DNA of 64,000 bases from assembly GCF_012849055.1 (NCBI RefSeq), contig NZ_CP051677.1, positions 5,037,001 through 5,101,000 of the forward strand, written 5' to 3'. Made by a program: the position numbers and the translations under genes. The notes below the pieces were generated by a model, which searched no databases, was not told where the DNA came from, and was given only the letters and a program-made list of their open reading frames with translations. The stretch is from Spirosoma rhododendri (lineage in GTDB: Bacteria; Bacteroidota; Bacteroidia; Cytophagales; Spirosomataceae). Below are positions 30,124 through 38,856 of the stretch, one piece after another; within the stretch, counting starts at the first letter, position 1; the number at the start of each line of letters is the position of its first letter.

Positions 30124-30991
30124 ATGAAAACAACCCCCACATTCCGTTTATTATCCGCCCTTGTGCTGGCACTGTCTATCTCGTTGAATGGGTTTGGGCA
30201 GACCCCGAAGAAGCTGTATTCGACGGTTTACTACCATAAGATTAAGCCCGGCCACACCTTCGCCGAAGCCCGTGCGATGGAAAATGACCGGGTCGCCGGT
30301 GCGATTCAAAAAAATTCACCAATACCAGGCCGACCAGGGATCAATCAGCGGCTGGTATATGCTGGCACTGGATATGACGTCTAATCCCAACAAAGAATAC
30401 GACTACATCACAATCAACACCTTCAGCGACCCCGCATACATGGATAACCCCTACTCAAAAGCGACAATGGAGAAGGTAATGGGCGCAGACTACCAGACCA
30501 AGATGAGCGACCTCTACAAGCGGATGAGCGAGATAAAGGAAGTGGCCAAATTTGAAATCTGGGAGCAAAAAGCATACGCCGGTCCCGCTAGCGCGCTGTC
30601 GCCAGACAAGGCACCCTTATGGGTGATAAACGGCATTAAAGTCAAAAACGGGCAGGAGGCTGAGTATGCCAGTCGGGTCAACAAGGTAACGCCTATGTAC
30701 CAGGATTTGGTCAATCAGGGTAAGGAATTCGCCTGGATTTCCTCAGCTCTGGCGTATCCCTCGGCCGACGAGTCTCCGTACAACTTCTCTTCCATGATTC
30801 TGCTTCCAGATATGAAATCCCTGCTGGATGAACCCAACATGGAAGACGCCTTCAAGAAAGCAATGCCGGGCGTTGACCGGAAGCAGTACCTCAGGGAACT
30901 GGACGAGATCCGCAAGTTTAGTCGGCAGGAAGTGTACTATCTGGTCGAATACGCCGTGAAAGGCGCCACCACAGCGCAGGCATCGAAATAA
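30124..30991 (+). CDS. secreted protein, paralogue 2 (frameshifted)
   Basis: The first frame (30124-30384) carries the signal peptide and YYHKIKPGHTFAEARAMEND. The second (to 30991) continues as FKKIHQYQADQGSISGWYML to the end, matching the preceding paralogue throughout. Joined, the protein is about 288 residues against 284 for the neighbour. The shift lies between 30288 and 30305 and needs one base less, for example in GGG at 30290-30292 (giving ENDRSPVRFKKIH). It is the only break in the window that is an insertion rather than a loss. A hairpin terminator follows at 31003. Confidence 0.65.
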
Positions 30992-31002
30992 GCGGGTATT
31001 AA

Positions 31003-31035
31003 GGCAGCAGGCTACCGACGGGGTAGCCTGCTGCC
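31003..31035 (+). terminator. strong hairpin terminator after the paralogue pair
   Basis: A 14-base perfect stem (GGCAGCAGGCTACC at 31003-31016 and its complement at 31022-31035) with a 5-base loop lies 11 bases after the stop and is followed by TCGTTTATG. The T-run is weak but the stem is strong. Confidence 0.6.
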
Positions 31036-31102
31036 TCGTTTATGCCATCACCCGGTGATTCTAGCTATTAACCACATCCTCTCCTTGATCGGCAAAACAC
31101 GT

Positions 31103-31783
31103 ATGAATCTCTCTGAACGGAATCTGTCGCCAACCACCCGGAATTACCCCAAGCTGACGCTGTTTGCCATCATGGGATTAATGACCCTGCTGGTATTCGG
31201 GTACGAGGTATATCTCGCCCTTTACGTACCGGCCAGTCTGACAAGGTTATTGTCGATGAAGTGGCTCCTGTTTCCTCACATTCTATTTGCGACTACAGCC
31301 TTTGTTGTCGGGCCGTTTCAGTTTTCAACCCGCCTGCGCCGACGGAAGATGGCCCTGCACCGGCGTTTGGGAAAAGCGTATGTCTTCTCCATTCTGTTTG
31401 CCGCCCCTTTTGCCTTCGCCATCACCTGCGTTTACCCGCCCAAGAACATCAATTTTCTGATTGAGAACCTCGTTCAGGCAACCATCTGGCTGCTAACGAC
31501 CGTAGTGGCGTGGCTGGCAGTCCGAAACAAACAGATCGAGCTACACAAAATCTGGATGGCCCGGAGTTACGGTGTCACATTCATTTTCGTCCTCTCCCGC
31601 GTATTTGCGCCCCTACCTTTCATGCGACAGATGAGCGCCGAATCGGCCGTATCTTTTTTCTGGTTTCTGATCGTATTCGCCCTGCTCGTACCTGAATTAT
31701 TGCTGAATGGGACTGTATTGATAACGGGACATCCCCGCAAGACGCTATCCAGATCCCGAACGCCAGAAACCGCCCGGATATGA
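31103..31783 (+). CDS. DUF2306 family membrane protein
   Basis: The product is 226 residues from the ATG at 31103; the frame extends 16 codons further to a GTG. It has about six membrane segments, beginning LTLFAIMGLMTLLVFGYEVY. The DUF2306 features are FPHILFATTAFVVGPFQFS, then LHRRLGKAYVFSILFAAPFA and a later ELHKIWMARSYG, with conserved His and Arg residues in the helices. The function is unknown; such proteins are predicted heme- or quinone-related membrane proteins. It stands between the terminator and the small ORF before the CocE gene. Confidence 0.82.
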   Translation: MNLSERNLSPTTRNYPKLTLFAIMGLMTLLVFGYEVYLALYVPASLTRLLSMKWLLFPHILFATTAFVVGPFQFSTRLRRRKMALHRRLGKAYVFSILFAAPFAFAITCVYPPKNINFLIENLVQATIWLLTTVVAWLAVRNKQIELHKIWMARSYGVTFIFVLSRVFAPLPFMRQMSAESAVSFFWFLIVFALLVPELLLNGTVLITGHPRKTLSRSRTPETARI

Positions 31784-31810
31784 ACGAATAGTGTCGGCGA
31801 CATCAAAATC

Positions 31811-31942
31811 ATGAAGCTTTCTCTCCGTTTCTCTTTCTTCAGCGGGCTGTCCCTGCTATATTACGTATTTGCGGTAAACAACCCTTTTAACCGGCTAACA
31901 GACCCACCAGGTCGTATTAATCAACCCAGATACCTGCGATGA
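31811..31942 (+). CDS. possible 43-residue leader peptide coupled to the CocE gene
   Basis: An ATG at 31811 opens 43 codons with a hydrophobic N-terminus (MKLSLRFSFFSGLSLLYYVF) and a TGA at 31940-31942 that overlaps the ATG of the next gene (ATGA at 31939-31942). The overlap and the signal-like N-terminus suggest a translated, coupled small ORF, but length alone gives little support and chance is possible. Confidence 0.3.
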   Translation: MKLSLRFSFFSGLSLLYYVFAVNNPFNRLTDPPGRINQPRYLR

Positions 31943-33771
31943 AGCAAATTCTAATGCTTACCCTGGCTACCTGCCTGACTATTGTCGCCGGACTGGCCGC
32001 TGCCCAGACGCCTTCCTCAACCCGCTACGCCCGGCAGGAAGTGCTGATTCCGATGCGCGATGGCGTCAGGCTCAACACTGTCATTTTCACGCCAAAAACA
32101 GCCGGGGAGCCACTACCCCTTCTCCTCACCCGGACGCCTTACGGTGTAAGCGACAGAGATGCCCCCGACCAGCAGGCATACACCCGACCGCTGTCCGATG
32201 AAGGCTATATTTTCGTAGCGCAGGACATCCGGGGCCGGTACAAATCGGAGGGAACGTTTCAGATGCAGCGGTTTTCGCGCAACCCTGCCGACCCGAAAGC
32301 CATCGACGAAAGCACCGACACCTACGACACCATTGAGTGGTTGCTCAAAAACGCACCAAACAACAACGGCAAGGTGGGCATGTATGGTGGTTCATACGAC
32401 GGTTGGACAAGTGTAATGGGTGCCATTGATCCGCACCCGGCGCTGAAAGCGATTTCGGAGCAGGCCAGCCCCGCCGATATGTGGCTGGGCGACGATTTTC
32501 ATCATCAGGGGGCTTTTCGGCTGAGCTACGGATTTGAGTACGCATTCATGGAAGAAGCCGCCAGAACCGATACGCTTTTCCCGTTTGGTGTATACGATAC
32601 CTACGACTGGTACTTGAAGCTAGGGGCACTCCTTAATGTCAACAAAACGTATTTCCATGGTAAGCTACCCACCTGGAACGACTTCGTCAGTCACCCCAAC
32701 TATGACGAATTCTGGCGTAAACAGGGGCTTGCCAGTCGAATTGGCAAACCCAAAGTAGCGATTCAGAACGTAGCTGGCTGGTGGGATCAGGAAGATTTTT
32801 ACGGCCCCGTTACGGCCTACCAGCTTTGGGAGAAAGGTGACGATAAGCGGCAGAATCACCTGGTTGTCGGCCCCTGGAATCATGGTGGCTGGGCGCGGGG
32901 AGATGGCCGTAAGCTGGGTAACATCAGCTTCGATACCACCACCGCTGTCGACTTCCGACAACGTATGTTTGCGCCGTGGTTCGCGCACCACCTGAAGGGC
33001 AAAGGTGAGGGTAATTTCCCCGAAGTCACTTCATTTCAAACGGGCCGGAATCAGTGGAAGACATACACCCAATGGCCCCCGGCAGGTACCGTCAAACGTA
33101 AGCTGTATCTGCGGGAGAATGGGCAACTGTCGTTTGAAAAACCTACTGCTGGGACTGGTGTCGACAATTACATCTCTGATCCGGCTCACCCGGTGCCGTA
33201 CCGGTCCCGGCCGATTGAACAGACGTACGGACCCGGCTCTCGCTGGTTTACGTGGCTGACCGAGGATCAGCGGTTCGTGCAAAATCGTCCTGATGTATTG
33301 AGTTGGCAAACCGAACCGCTGTCTGAAGACGTCGCCGTAACAGGCACCCTACTGGCCCGACTGTTTGCCGCCACCACGGGCAGCGACGCCGATTGGGTAG
33401 TTAAACTGATCGACGTTTACCCGGAAACCTATCCCAGGGAGCCTAAAATGGCTGGCTATCAATTTATGGTCGCCAACGATATTCTGCGCGGCCGATTCTA
33501 CAAAAGCTTCGAAAAACCGCAGCCCTTACAGCCCGACAAAGTCGAAACGTTTACGGTCGACCTGCATTCGCTCGACCATGTGTTCCTCAAAGGTCACCGG
33601 ATTATGGTGCAGGTACAAAGCAGCTGGTTTCCATTGATCGACCGAAATCCGCAGCGGTATATACCCAACATCTTTGCAGCTACGGAGGCTGACTTCCAGA
33701 AGGCAACGCACCGTATTTTTCGCTCTGCTACACAACCGTCGCATCTGGAACTAAGCATCATGCCGCGTTGA
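31939..33771 (+). CDS. CocE/NonD family hydrolase, secreted
   Basis: The product is 610 residues with a signal peptide ending at GLAAAQ. It is an alpha/beta hydrolase of the X-Pro dipeptidyl-peptidase/cocaine-esterase type. The start is marked by YARQEVLIPMRDGVRLNTVI. The nucleophile is Ser152 in GMYGGSYDGW. A helical cap follows, then the catalytic His region VVGPWNHGGWARGD. The C-terminal jelly roll (from about 370) ends DRNPQRYIPNIFAATEADF. It likely hydrolyses peptides or esters in the periplasm. Confidence 0.92.
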   Translation: MKQILMLTLATCLTIVAGLAAAQTPSSTRYARQEVLIPMRDGVRLNTVIFTPKTAGEPLPLLLTRTPYGVSDRDAPDQQAYTRPLSDEGYIFVAQDIRGRYKSEGTFQMQRFSRNPADPKAIDESTDTYDTIEWLLKNAPNNNGKVGMYGGSYDGWTSVMGAIDPHPALKAISEQASPADMWLGDDFHHQGAFRLSYGFEYAFMEEAARTDTLFPFGVYDTYDWYLKLGALLNVNKTYFHGKLPTWNDFVSHPNYDEFWRKQGLASRIGKPKVAIQNVAGWWDQEDFYGPVTAYQLWEKGDDKRQNHLVVGPWNHGGWARGDGRKLGNISFDTTTAVDFRQRMFAPWFAHHLKGKGEGNFPEVTSFQTGRNQWKTYTQWPPAGTVKRKLYLRENGQLSFEKPTAGTGVDNYISDPAHPVPYRSRPIEQTYGPGSRWFTWLTEDQRFVQNRPDVLSWQTEPLSEDVAVTGTLLARLFAATTGSDADWVVKLIDVYPETYPREPKMAGYQFMVANDILRGRFYKSFEKPQPLQPDKVETFTVDLHSLDHVFLKGHRIMVQVQSSWFPLIDRNPQRYIPNIFAATEADFQKATHRIFRSATQPSHLELSIMPR

Positions 33772-33841
33772 GAAGCTATTACGATTTACTGTCTTTCTGT
33801 GACGTACCGCGGACCCGCCACAAACGGTAAACCGAATACCG

Positions 33842-35202
33842 TTATTCATACCGAATCAGCGCCTTCGTCTTGACGCGCCAAACGCCGTTTTCCTGCACGG
33901 CCACCCCATCCCGACGCATCGCGACGCGGGTGTGGCCTGTTGCATAGGTGTTTTCGCTGTCGCAGGCCGGTTCGATCATGTAGTTGCGGTATGTGAGCAA
34001 CCGCGCCAGTCGGCCGGGTTCCGCTTCAAAACGAAACGTAGCCGCGTCAGGCTGAGCAGCATCGATACTGAACCGATAGGCCGATTCGGGCGACAACATA
34101 TCCGTTCGCTGACTGGGGTCGAACTGCCCGTTCGGGTCCGGGGGCGGGCAGTAGAAAACCTGACTGCGCGCAGGTTCAGGCGCAGGGGTGCACTGAACGA
34201 CTGCGACTGCTGCGACGACACGGGCATGGCTGGTTCGGGAACAAACTGCACCAGTGCTGGCTCATCACCCATGCTCACATCGCCCGACCGCGCGGGTTTC
34301 GACAGATCAATTGGCGGCTGCGCTTCGGTCGATGGCGTCGGTGGAATAGCCGAAGCGGTCGGGCGGGGCACGGTCTGTTGGGTTACCGTTTCGCGGGCAG
34401 GATTTGTACGGCTGGTCGAGGGTGCTGGTTTCGCCTTTCTGCGCTCACTATCCAGTTCAGCCGACAACTGGCGAATTTCTCGGTCGTACGCATCTGACTC
34501 GTCACTGTACCGCTTTTTCGCCAGCATATACATCCCCCCTGCCCCGACGATCAATCCGGCCAGCAGGCCACCCAGCAACATCCACATTTGTTTGTCTTTT
34601 GCCTCGTTTAGATCCCGCTCCAGTTTGCTGACTTGCATAGCGGAGCCACTGATGTTGTCCCCGCCCGTCTCACCACTCGTTACACCCGGCGACTGCGCAT
34701 CTTCCACCGCCGGGTCATCGCTGGGCGGTGTATCATCGTCAGCAGTAGTCGCCGTGGCGTTGGGAGGAAGCATGACGTCTATTTTTGCGAGGATACCCTG
34801 CTGAACAGCGGGCGGCAGGGCCTTGGCGTAGCTGGCGTACGGCTTATTTTTCTGGTAGAACTGCGCCAGCTGCTGCCGGATAGCCGCGTTGGCGTCGGCC
34901 GGGGCCATACTCACGAAATTCTTCGTGTTTTTCAGCGTACTCAGGTCTTCGATTCGCTGCCCCACCTGATCCCAGCTACCCACGGTTCGGATGATGTCGC
35001 GGGCATCGCAGCCATCGCCACAGGTCAGCAGCTGACTGTAAATCTCCTGCGCTTTGGGCTGATTGATCGTCGAAAAAACGGCTTTCGCCACCTCTTTCGT
35101 CAGCGTATCGACAGCCGCCTGATTATCATTCGGCGTCTGCGCCAGCGCGGACAGGGTCGCGGTGCTGGTTAGTAGAGCCAGAAAAAGAAATTTCGTTCGC
35201 AT
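33842..35202 (-). CDS. secreted/membrane helical protein of the tubulin-actin locus (frameshifted)
   Basis: Two frames, 35202 to about 34186 and onward to 33842, make one protein of about 453 residues. It has a signal peptide (to about residue 22), a helical periplasmic domain with two close cysteines (LLTCGDGCDARDI), an acidic linker, a coiled stretch (SKLERDLNEAKDKQ), a membrane helix (MWMLLGGLLAGLIVGAGGMY, about 205-228), a second charged coil (DREIRQLSAELDSERRK), a Pro/Ser/Thr linker and a C-terminal beta domain (YRFSIDAAQPDAATFRF). The break near residue 338 is at GGGG (plus 34185-34188); one more G gives APEPARSQVFYCPPPDPNG. It is last in the minus-strand cassette. No family is recognised. 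Confidence 0.65.
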
Positions 35203-35244
35203 ACCTAGTTTGGTTACACCGTACCAATTACAGATGTGGTAGAC

Positions 35245-35273
35245 GTGGTGTCAGGCCCCTGACCTGACACCAC
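35245..35273 (-). terminator. hairpin between the actin-like gene and the last cassette gene
   Basis: Eleven-base arms (GTGGTGTCAGG at 35245-35255 and CCTGACACCAC at 35263-35273) enclose a 7-base loop, 39 bases beyond the stop of the 1145-residue gene. There is no clear T-run on the minus strand, so it may be an attenuator or RNA-stability hairpin as well as a terminator. Confidence 0.4.
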
Positions 35274-35312
35274 ATTACCTTTGCACACAGCCATTTTTTG
35301 TAGCGACACCAA

Positions 35313-38300
35313 TTAAGCCAAAGCGTTTGCCAGTTTGTTGATCGCGCCGATTAGCGGGTAGAAAAACAGCGTTTCCTCAATAGGCGACGCCAGCGCGTCG
35401 GACATACCGCTGAACTCGGCCGCTACTTCGCTTTCCTTCCGCTGAATACCATCCATGAGCGACGTATCGAGGTGCGTCCGTAGCTCCTGCTGGGCAATCG
35501 ACAGCGACCGCGCCGATACGTTCAGGTTCCGCGCGAAGCTGAACTGCTGGTTCAACTCGAAGAAGAAATCGATGAACGCAGCTGTTTCTTTCAGCAGCGA
35601 ATTCGTCACCTCCGGCTTGCGCAGGTCGGCGTAGGTCAACGATGCATATTCATCCTGGAACGTGGCCGGGTAGACGTAGCTGATCGCTTCAGTATCGACC
35701 GGGCGGCTGTTGGCGGGCTGCATCAGCGCCCCCTTGCAGGTCACTTCCTTCGGGCCTTTACGCTCGTAGAACAGCGTCAGGCCGCTCGCGTCGTAGGTTT
35801 GGTCGTACACCTTCTCGAAAATAATACGGGCCAGTTTACCCAGCGTCTGATCGTCGGTACTGATGATGGTGAGCAGTTTCGAGCCGGTACCGCTGAACGT
35901 GATGGCCCCCGGCAAGCCGATGCCTTTGTGCTTCATCAACTGCGCGATGTGGTAAATCAGGGCCGTGTAAAACAGCACAAACACCACTTTCAGGTCTTCG
36001 TCTTTGGCCAGCATCCCGTTGAACGACAGCATACTCTTGGCCTTCACGTCGTTGCTCTTTTCAATCGAAAACCAGAACGCCAGAATGTCTTCCGAGCGGT
36101 TGGTATCGAGCATCCGGCGGTTGTTATCGCTCAGGTTACCGAGGCTTTGGCTGTCGAGCAGCGTCTGAATCCGGTCCTGATATTTGCGAACAAAGCCGTT
36201 GTGCGTGGCGGCACCGTACTCGCTGAAAGCATCGCCGTAGATGGCGTTACCGGCGAAGCGGAACGACGTCAGCAGACGCGGTTCGTTGCGTTCGTAGACC
36301 ACCACGTCCGAAGTTCCCCCGCCAATGTCGACGTTGATAACCGGCCGGGCCGACGCGCTCAGCGTGGGGTTCTGCTTGTAGTAGTAGAACGGGGCCACCG
36401 ACTCCGACACCTCGCGCAACCGTCCCTGCGAACCGCCGATGTAGCGGTCGTAGAGCGTCTGCCAGTCGGCGCGAAGTTGGCTGACGCGGCCGGGGGTCAT
36501 ACTAGCCGGGAAGAACCAGAATACCGTCGTCTGCGACAGATTGCCGCCTTCGGTCAGCACCTTGTTTTTGATCAGCATCAGCAGTTCTTCCAGAAAAGCC
36601 TCGACCCGCCGTTCGGTCTGATCGTTGTTTTTGGCCCATTTCAGGTTGGTCGTGATGCGGTTCGATCCGGCCGGTTGCCGCTCGACGTAGAACGGAATGT
36701 TGAAGTCGGCCAGGGCCTGCGTCTGCTGGTTGAAACTCAGGTTCAGCGGCTCAGCAATGGCGGTGCGCGTCGGGAAGCTGTCGGGACGGCCGGGGCCAAT
36801 CGTGGGCGGCACAAACTCCAGATCGTAGAGCAGGAACAGCTCGAACAGGGCCGGGTTGTACTGCGCCGGAGCTACCAGCGTCGCAACCTGCGGAGTGACC
36901 TCGGCCACGTCGAACGGGCGGGGTGTGCCGCCGTCGACGCTGTATTCGATGTGCGTGTTGGTCGTACCAAAGTCCACCGAAAAGGCAAACTGCTTGCTGC
37001 CGCCATTGTACACCTGCCAGCGTGGGATGAGCAGGCCGTTCAGTTCGCGACCATCGGCCCGAATGTTTGTCTGCACGTAGTCAAACTCCTGCCGCAGCAC
37101 GTCGTACACGCTCGACCCGTCGGTGTTCTGCTGCCGGGCCGTGCGCTGATGCGTCGATTCGGGCACGACGTCGGCGTTGTCCTGCTGCTTATAGTAGGTC
37201 AGCTTGTACTGATTCTGGCTGTCGAAACCTGACTCGATCAGTTGCACGCGGTAATCGGCAGGCACCGTCACCGAACCCGACCGCACGAACGGATAGATGT
37301 TGACGGTGAACGAGTTTTCGAGAATGATCCCCTCGTTGGTCGTTTCGTTCGGCGCGGCCGACTGCCCCACGGCGGGGCTGTAGAGTCGCTCAAAGGTCAC
37401 GAACTGATTACCGGGCTGACCGGGGGCCGTAACGGGGATGTCGAGCGTGACCTGAATGCCCCCGCCCTGCGGCACCATCTTGAGCCGAACGCGGCCCGTC
37501 AGCAGATCGTCGACGTCGAAGAAATCAAAGAAATCGCGTTTCAACGGCAACAAAAAGCCTTTGTCGGTCGCCGGGGTTTGCAGGTTGCCATCGTAAAAAC
37601 GGCCCCGATCGGTGGGGTACGGCAGGCGAATCAGGTACGGCTCCAGGAAGTCGCTGACGGTGAGCCAGGGATAGTTTCCGGGCTGGCCGGGCAGCGACCG
37701 CGCATTGTCGCGCCACGACTCGCGGACATAGTACGGCACGGGCGTGTTGGGGTTCCACTGCGCCTGCGGCACGTAGGTGAATTGCCGGAAGAAGCGGTTT
37801 TGCAGCACCATCGGGCGCGGCAAACTGCTACCGTAAATCCGGTTGTACTTGTCGGATTTGATGATAAAATCGCTGACCTGCGCGATAGCCCGCGAGTCGG
37901 ATTTCTTCTTGCGGAGCGGAAAGCCCAGCACCTCCACGATGTCGCCGGGGCCGGTGGTAAGCTCTTCGAATTCGTTGTCGAACTGTTCGCGCGTCAGCAG
38001 CGACTGCCCGTTCTGCGCTTCGATGTGCTGGTAAAACAGCGTTGGGTTTTGCTGTTGCAGGAGCGTCCGGCTCCGGTTCAGGTAATCGTCGACCTCACGG
38101 AACCGCTCCCGGAAGTTGGGCATGAACAGCTTGATCGCGTACCAGAATTTCTGGTATTCGATGTCGCGCTGATACAACGGGGTAGTCGACTGATCGAACA
38201 GCCGGTCGTTGCCAATCGACACGTCGACCCAGCTCAGATCGTTGCCCCCGCTGAAAAACAGCGTTTTGGGCGATGTTCCACCGACAACCCGCCCCCGGTA

Positions 38301-38750
38301 GCTGAGGATGAATAGCCGGTTGATCTCGTTGAAGTTGTACTCAGCCGCGTCCTGATCGAGAAACAGTTTGAGCGCGTCGCCCAACCGCCGGTGTCCGGTG
38401 TTTGCTGAGTTACGCAGCCGATCGAGGTCGGTGCGGACGTCGAAGGGCGTAATCGTGACGTAGGTTTTGAGCTTGTCGTAGTTGAAAAACAGTTCGCCCA
38501 CGTCGAGCGCATCCGACACAACGCGCTGATCGTTGACGGTGCCGTTGAGGTCGGGGCGCAGGGCCAGGTTCAGGAAGGCCGAGCGTACTAAATCGACCCG
38601 CGCAAACGGACTCGGAATCGACGTCGGCTGCTTCACGGTCTGCCCTCCCTGCGGGTCGCGGATGGCGGCAATCTGATCCGTACCGAGCGGCTTGCTGACG
38701 TACCAGTGCAGCCCCGGCGTCGGATTATGTAAGCTGAATGTTGTAGGCAT
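35313..38750 (-). CDS. giant actin/Hsp70-like ATPase (ASKHA fold), SrfB-like?
   Basis: The product is 1145 residues without signal peptide or membrane helix. The second half has the three nucleotide-binding motifs of the actin/Hsp70 superfamily in order: phosphate-1 FSVDFGTTNTHIEYS near residue 592, phosphate-2 VINVDIGGGTSDVVVY near 805, and the adenosine motif ITFSGTGSKLLTI near 950. The first 590 residues are soluble, mixed alpha/beta, and match no family I know. The size and the late ATPase core recall the SrfB virulence-factor family, but I cannot confirm that. It lies between the tubulin-like gene and the secreted helical gene, so it probably works with them. Actin size is about 370 and DnaK about 640 residues, so the N-terminal region is an addition. 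Confidence 0.75.
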   Translation of the reverse strand: MPTTFSLHNPTPGLHWYVSKPLGTDQIAAIRDPQGGQTVKQPTSIPSPFARVDLVRSAFLNLALRPDLNGTVNDQRVVSDALDVGELFFNYDKLKTYVTITPFDVRTDLDRLRNSANTGHRRLGDALKLFLDQDAAEYNFNEINRLFILSYRGRVVGGTSPKTLFFSGGNDLSWVDVSIGNDRLFDQSTTPLYQRDIEYQKFWYAIKLFMPNFRERFREVDDYLNRSRTLLQQQNPTLFYQHIEAQNGQSLLTREQFDNEFEELTTGPGDIVEVLGFPLRKKKSDSRAIAQVSDFIIKSDKYNRIYGSSLPRPMVLQNRFFRQFTYVPQAQWNPNTPVPYYVRESWRDNARSLPGQPGNYPWLTVSDFLEPYLIRLPYPTDRGRFYDGNLQTPATDKGFLLPLKRDFFDFFDVDDLLTGRVRLKMVPQGGGIQVTLDIPVTAPGQPGNQFVTFERLYSPAVGQSAAPNETTNEGIILENSFTVNIYPFVRSGSVTVPADYRVQLIESGFDSQNQYKLTYYKQQDNADVVPESTHQRTARQQNTDGSSVYDVLRQEFDYVQTNIRADGRELNGLLIPRWQVYNGGSKQFAFSVDFGTTNTHIEYSVDGGTPRPFDVAEVTPQVATLVAPAQYNPALFELFLLYDLEFVPPTIGPGRPDSFPTRTAIAEPLNLSFNQQTQALADFNIPFYVERQPAGSNRITTNLKWAKNNDQTERRVEAFLEELLMLIKNKVLTEGGNLSQTTVFWFFPASMTPGRVSQLRADWQTLYDRYIGGSQGRLREVSESVAPFYYYKQNPTLSASARPVINVDIGGGTSDVVVYERNEPRLLTSFRFAGNAIYGDAFSEYGAATHNGFVRKYQDRIQTLLDSQSLGNLSDNNRRMLDTNRSEDILAFWFSIEKSNDVKAKSMLSFNGMLAKDEDLKVVFVLFYTALIYHIAQLMKHKGIGLPGAITFSGTGSKLLTIISTDDQTLGKLARIIFEKVYDQTYDASGLTLFYERKGPKEVTCKGALMQPANSRPVDTEAISYVYPATFQDEYASLTYADLRKPEVTNSLLKETAAFIDFFFELNQQFSFARNLNVSARSLSIAQQELRTHLDTSLMDGIQRKESEVAAEFSGMSDALASPIEETLFFYPLIGAINKLANALA

Positions 38751-38756
38751 ATAGGT

Positions 38757-38856
38757 GGTTTAAGGTCTAAGGGTCAAGGTTTAATGTTCATGTCTACGCG
38801 CAGTAGCTGTGAGCAGGCGGTAGCCAACGTTGAACATTAGACCTTGAACCTTGAAC
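38757..38856. repeat. inverted repeat, family D
   Basis: Left arm 38757-38790 (TTTAAGGTCTAAGGGTCAAG and on) and right arm 38832-38856 (GAACATTAGACCTTGAACC and on) are imperfect complements. It fills the gap between the tubulin-like and actin-like genes. Confidence 0.6.

Noticed and set aside
35276..35283. TACCTTTG promoter box on the plus strand
   Set aside because: All genes around are on the minus strand and no plus-strand gene follows.
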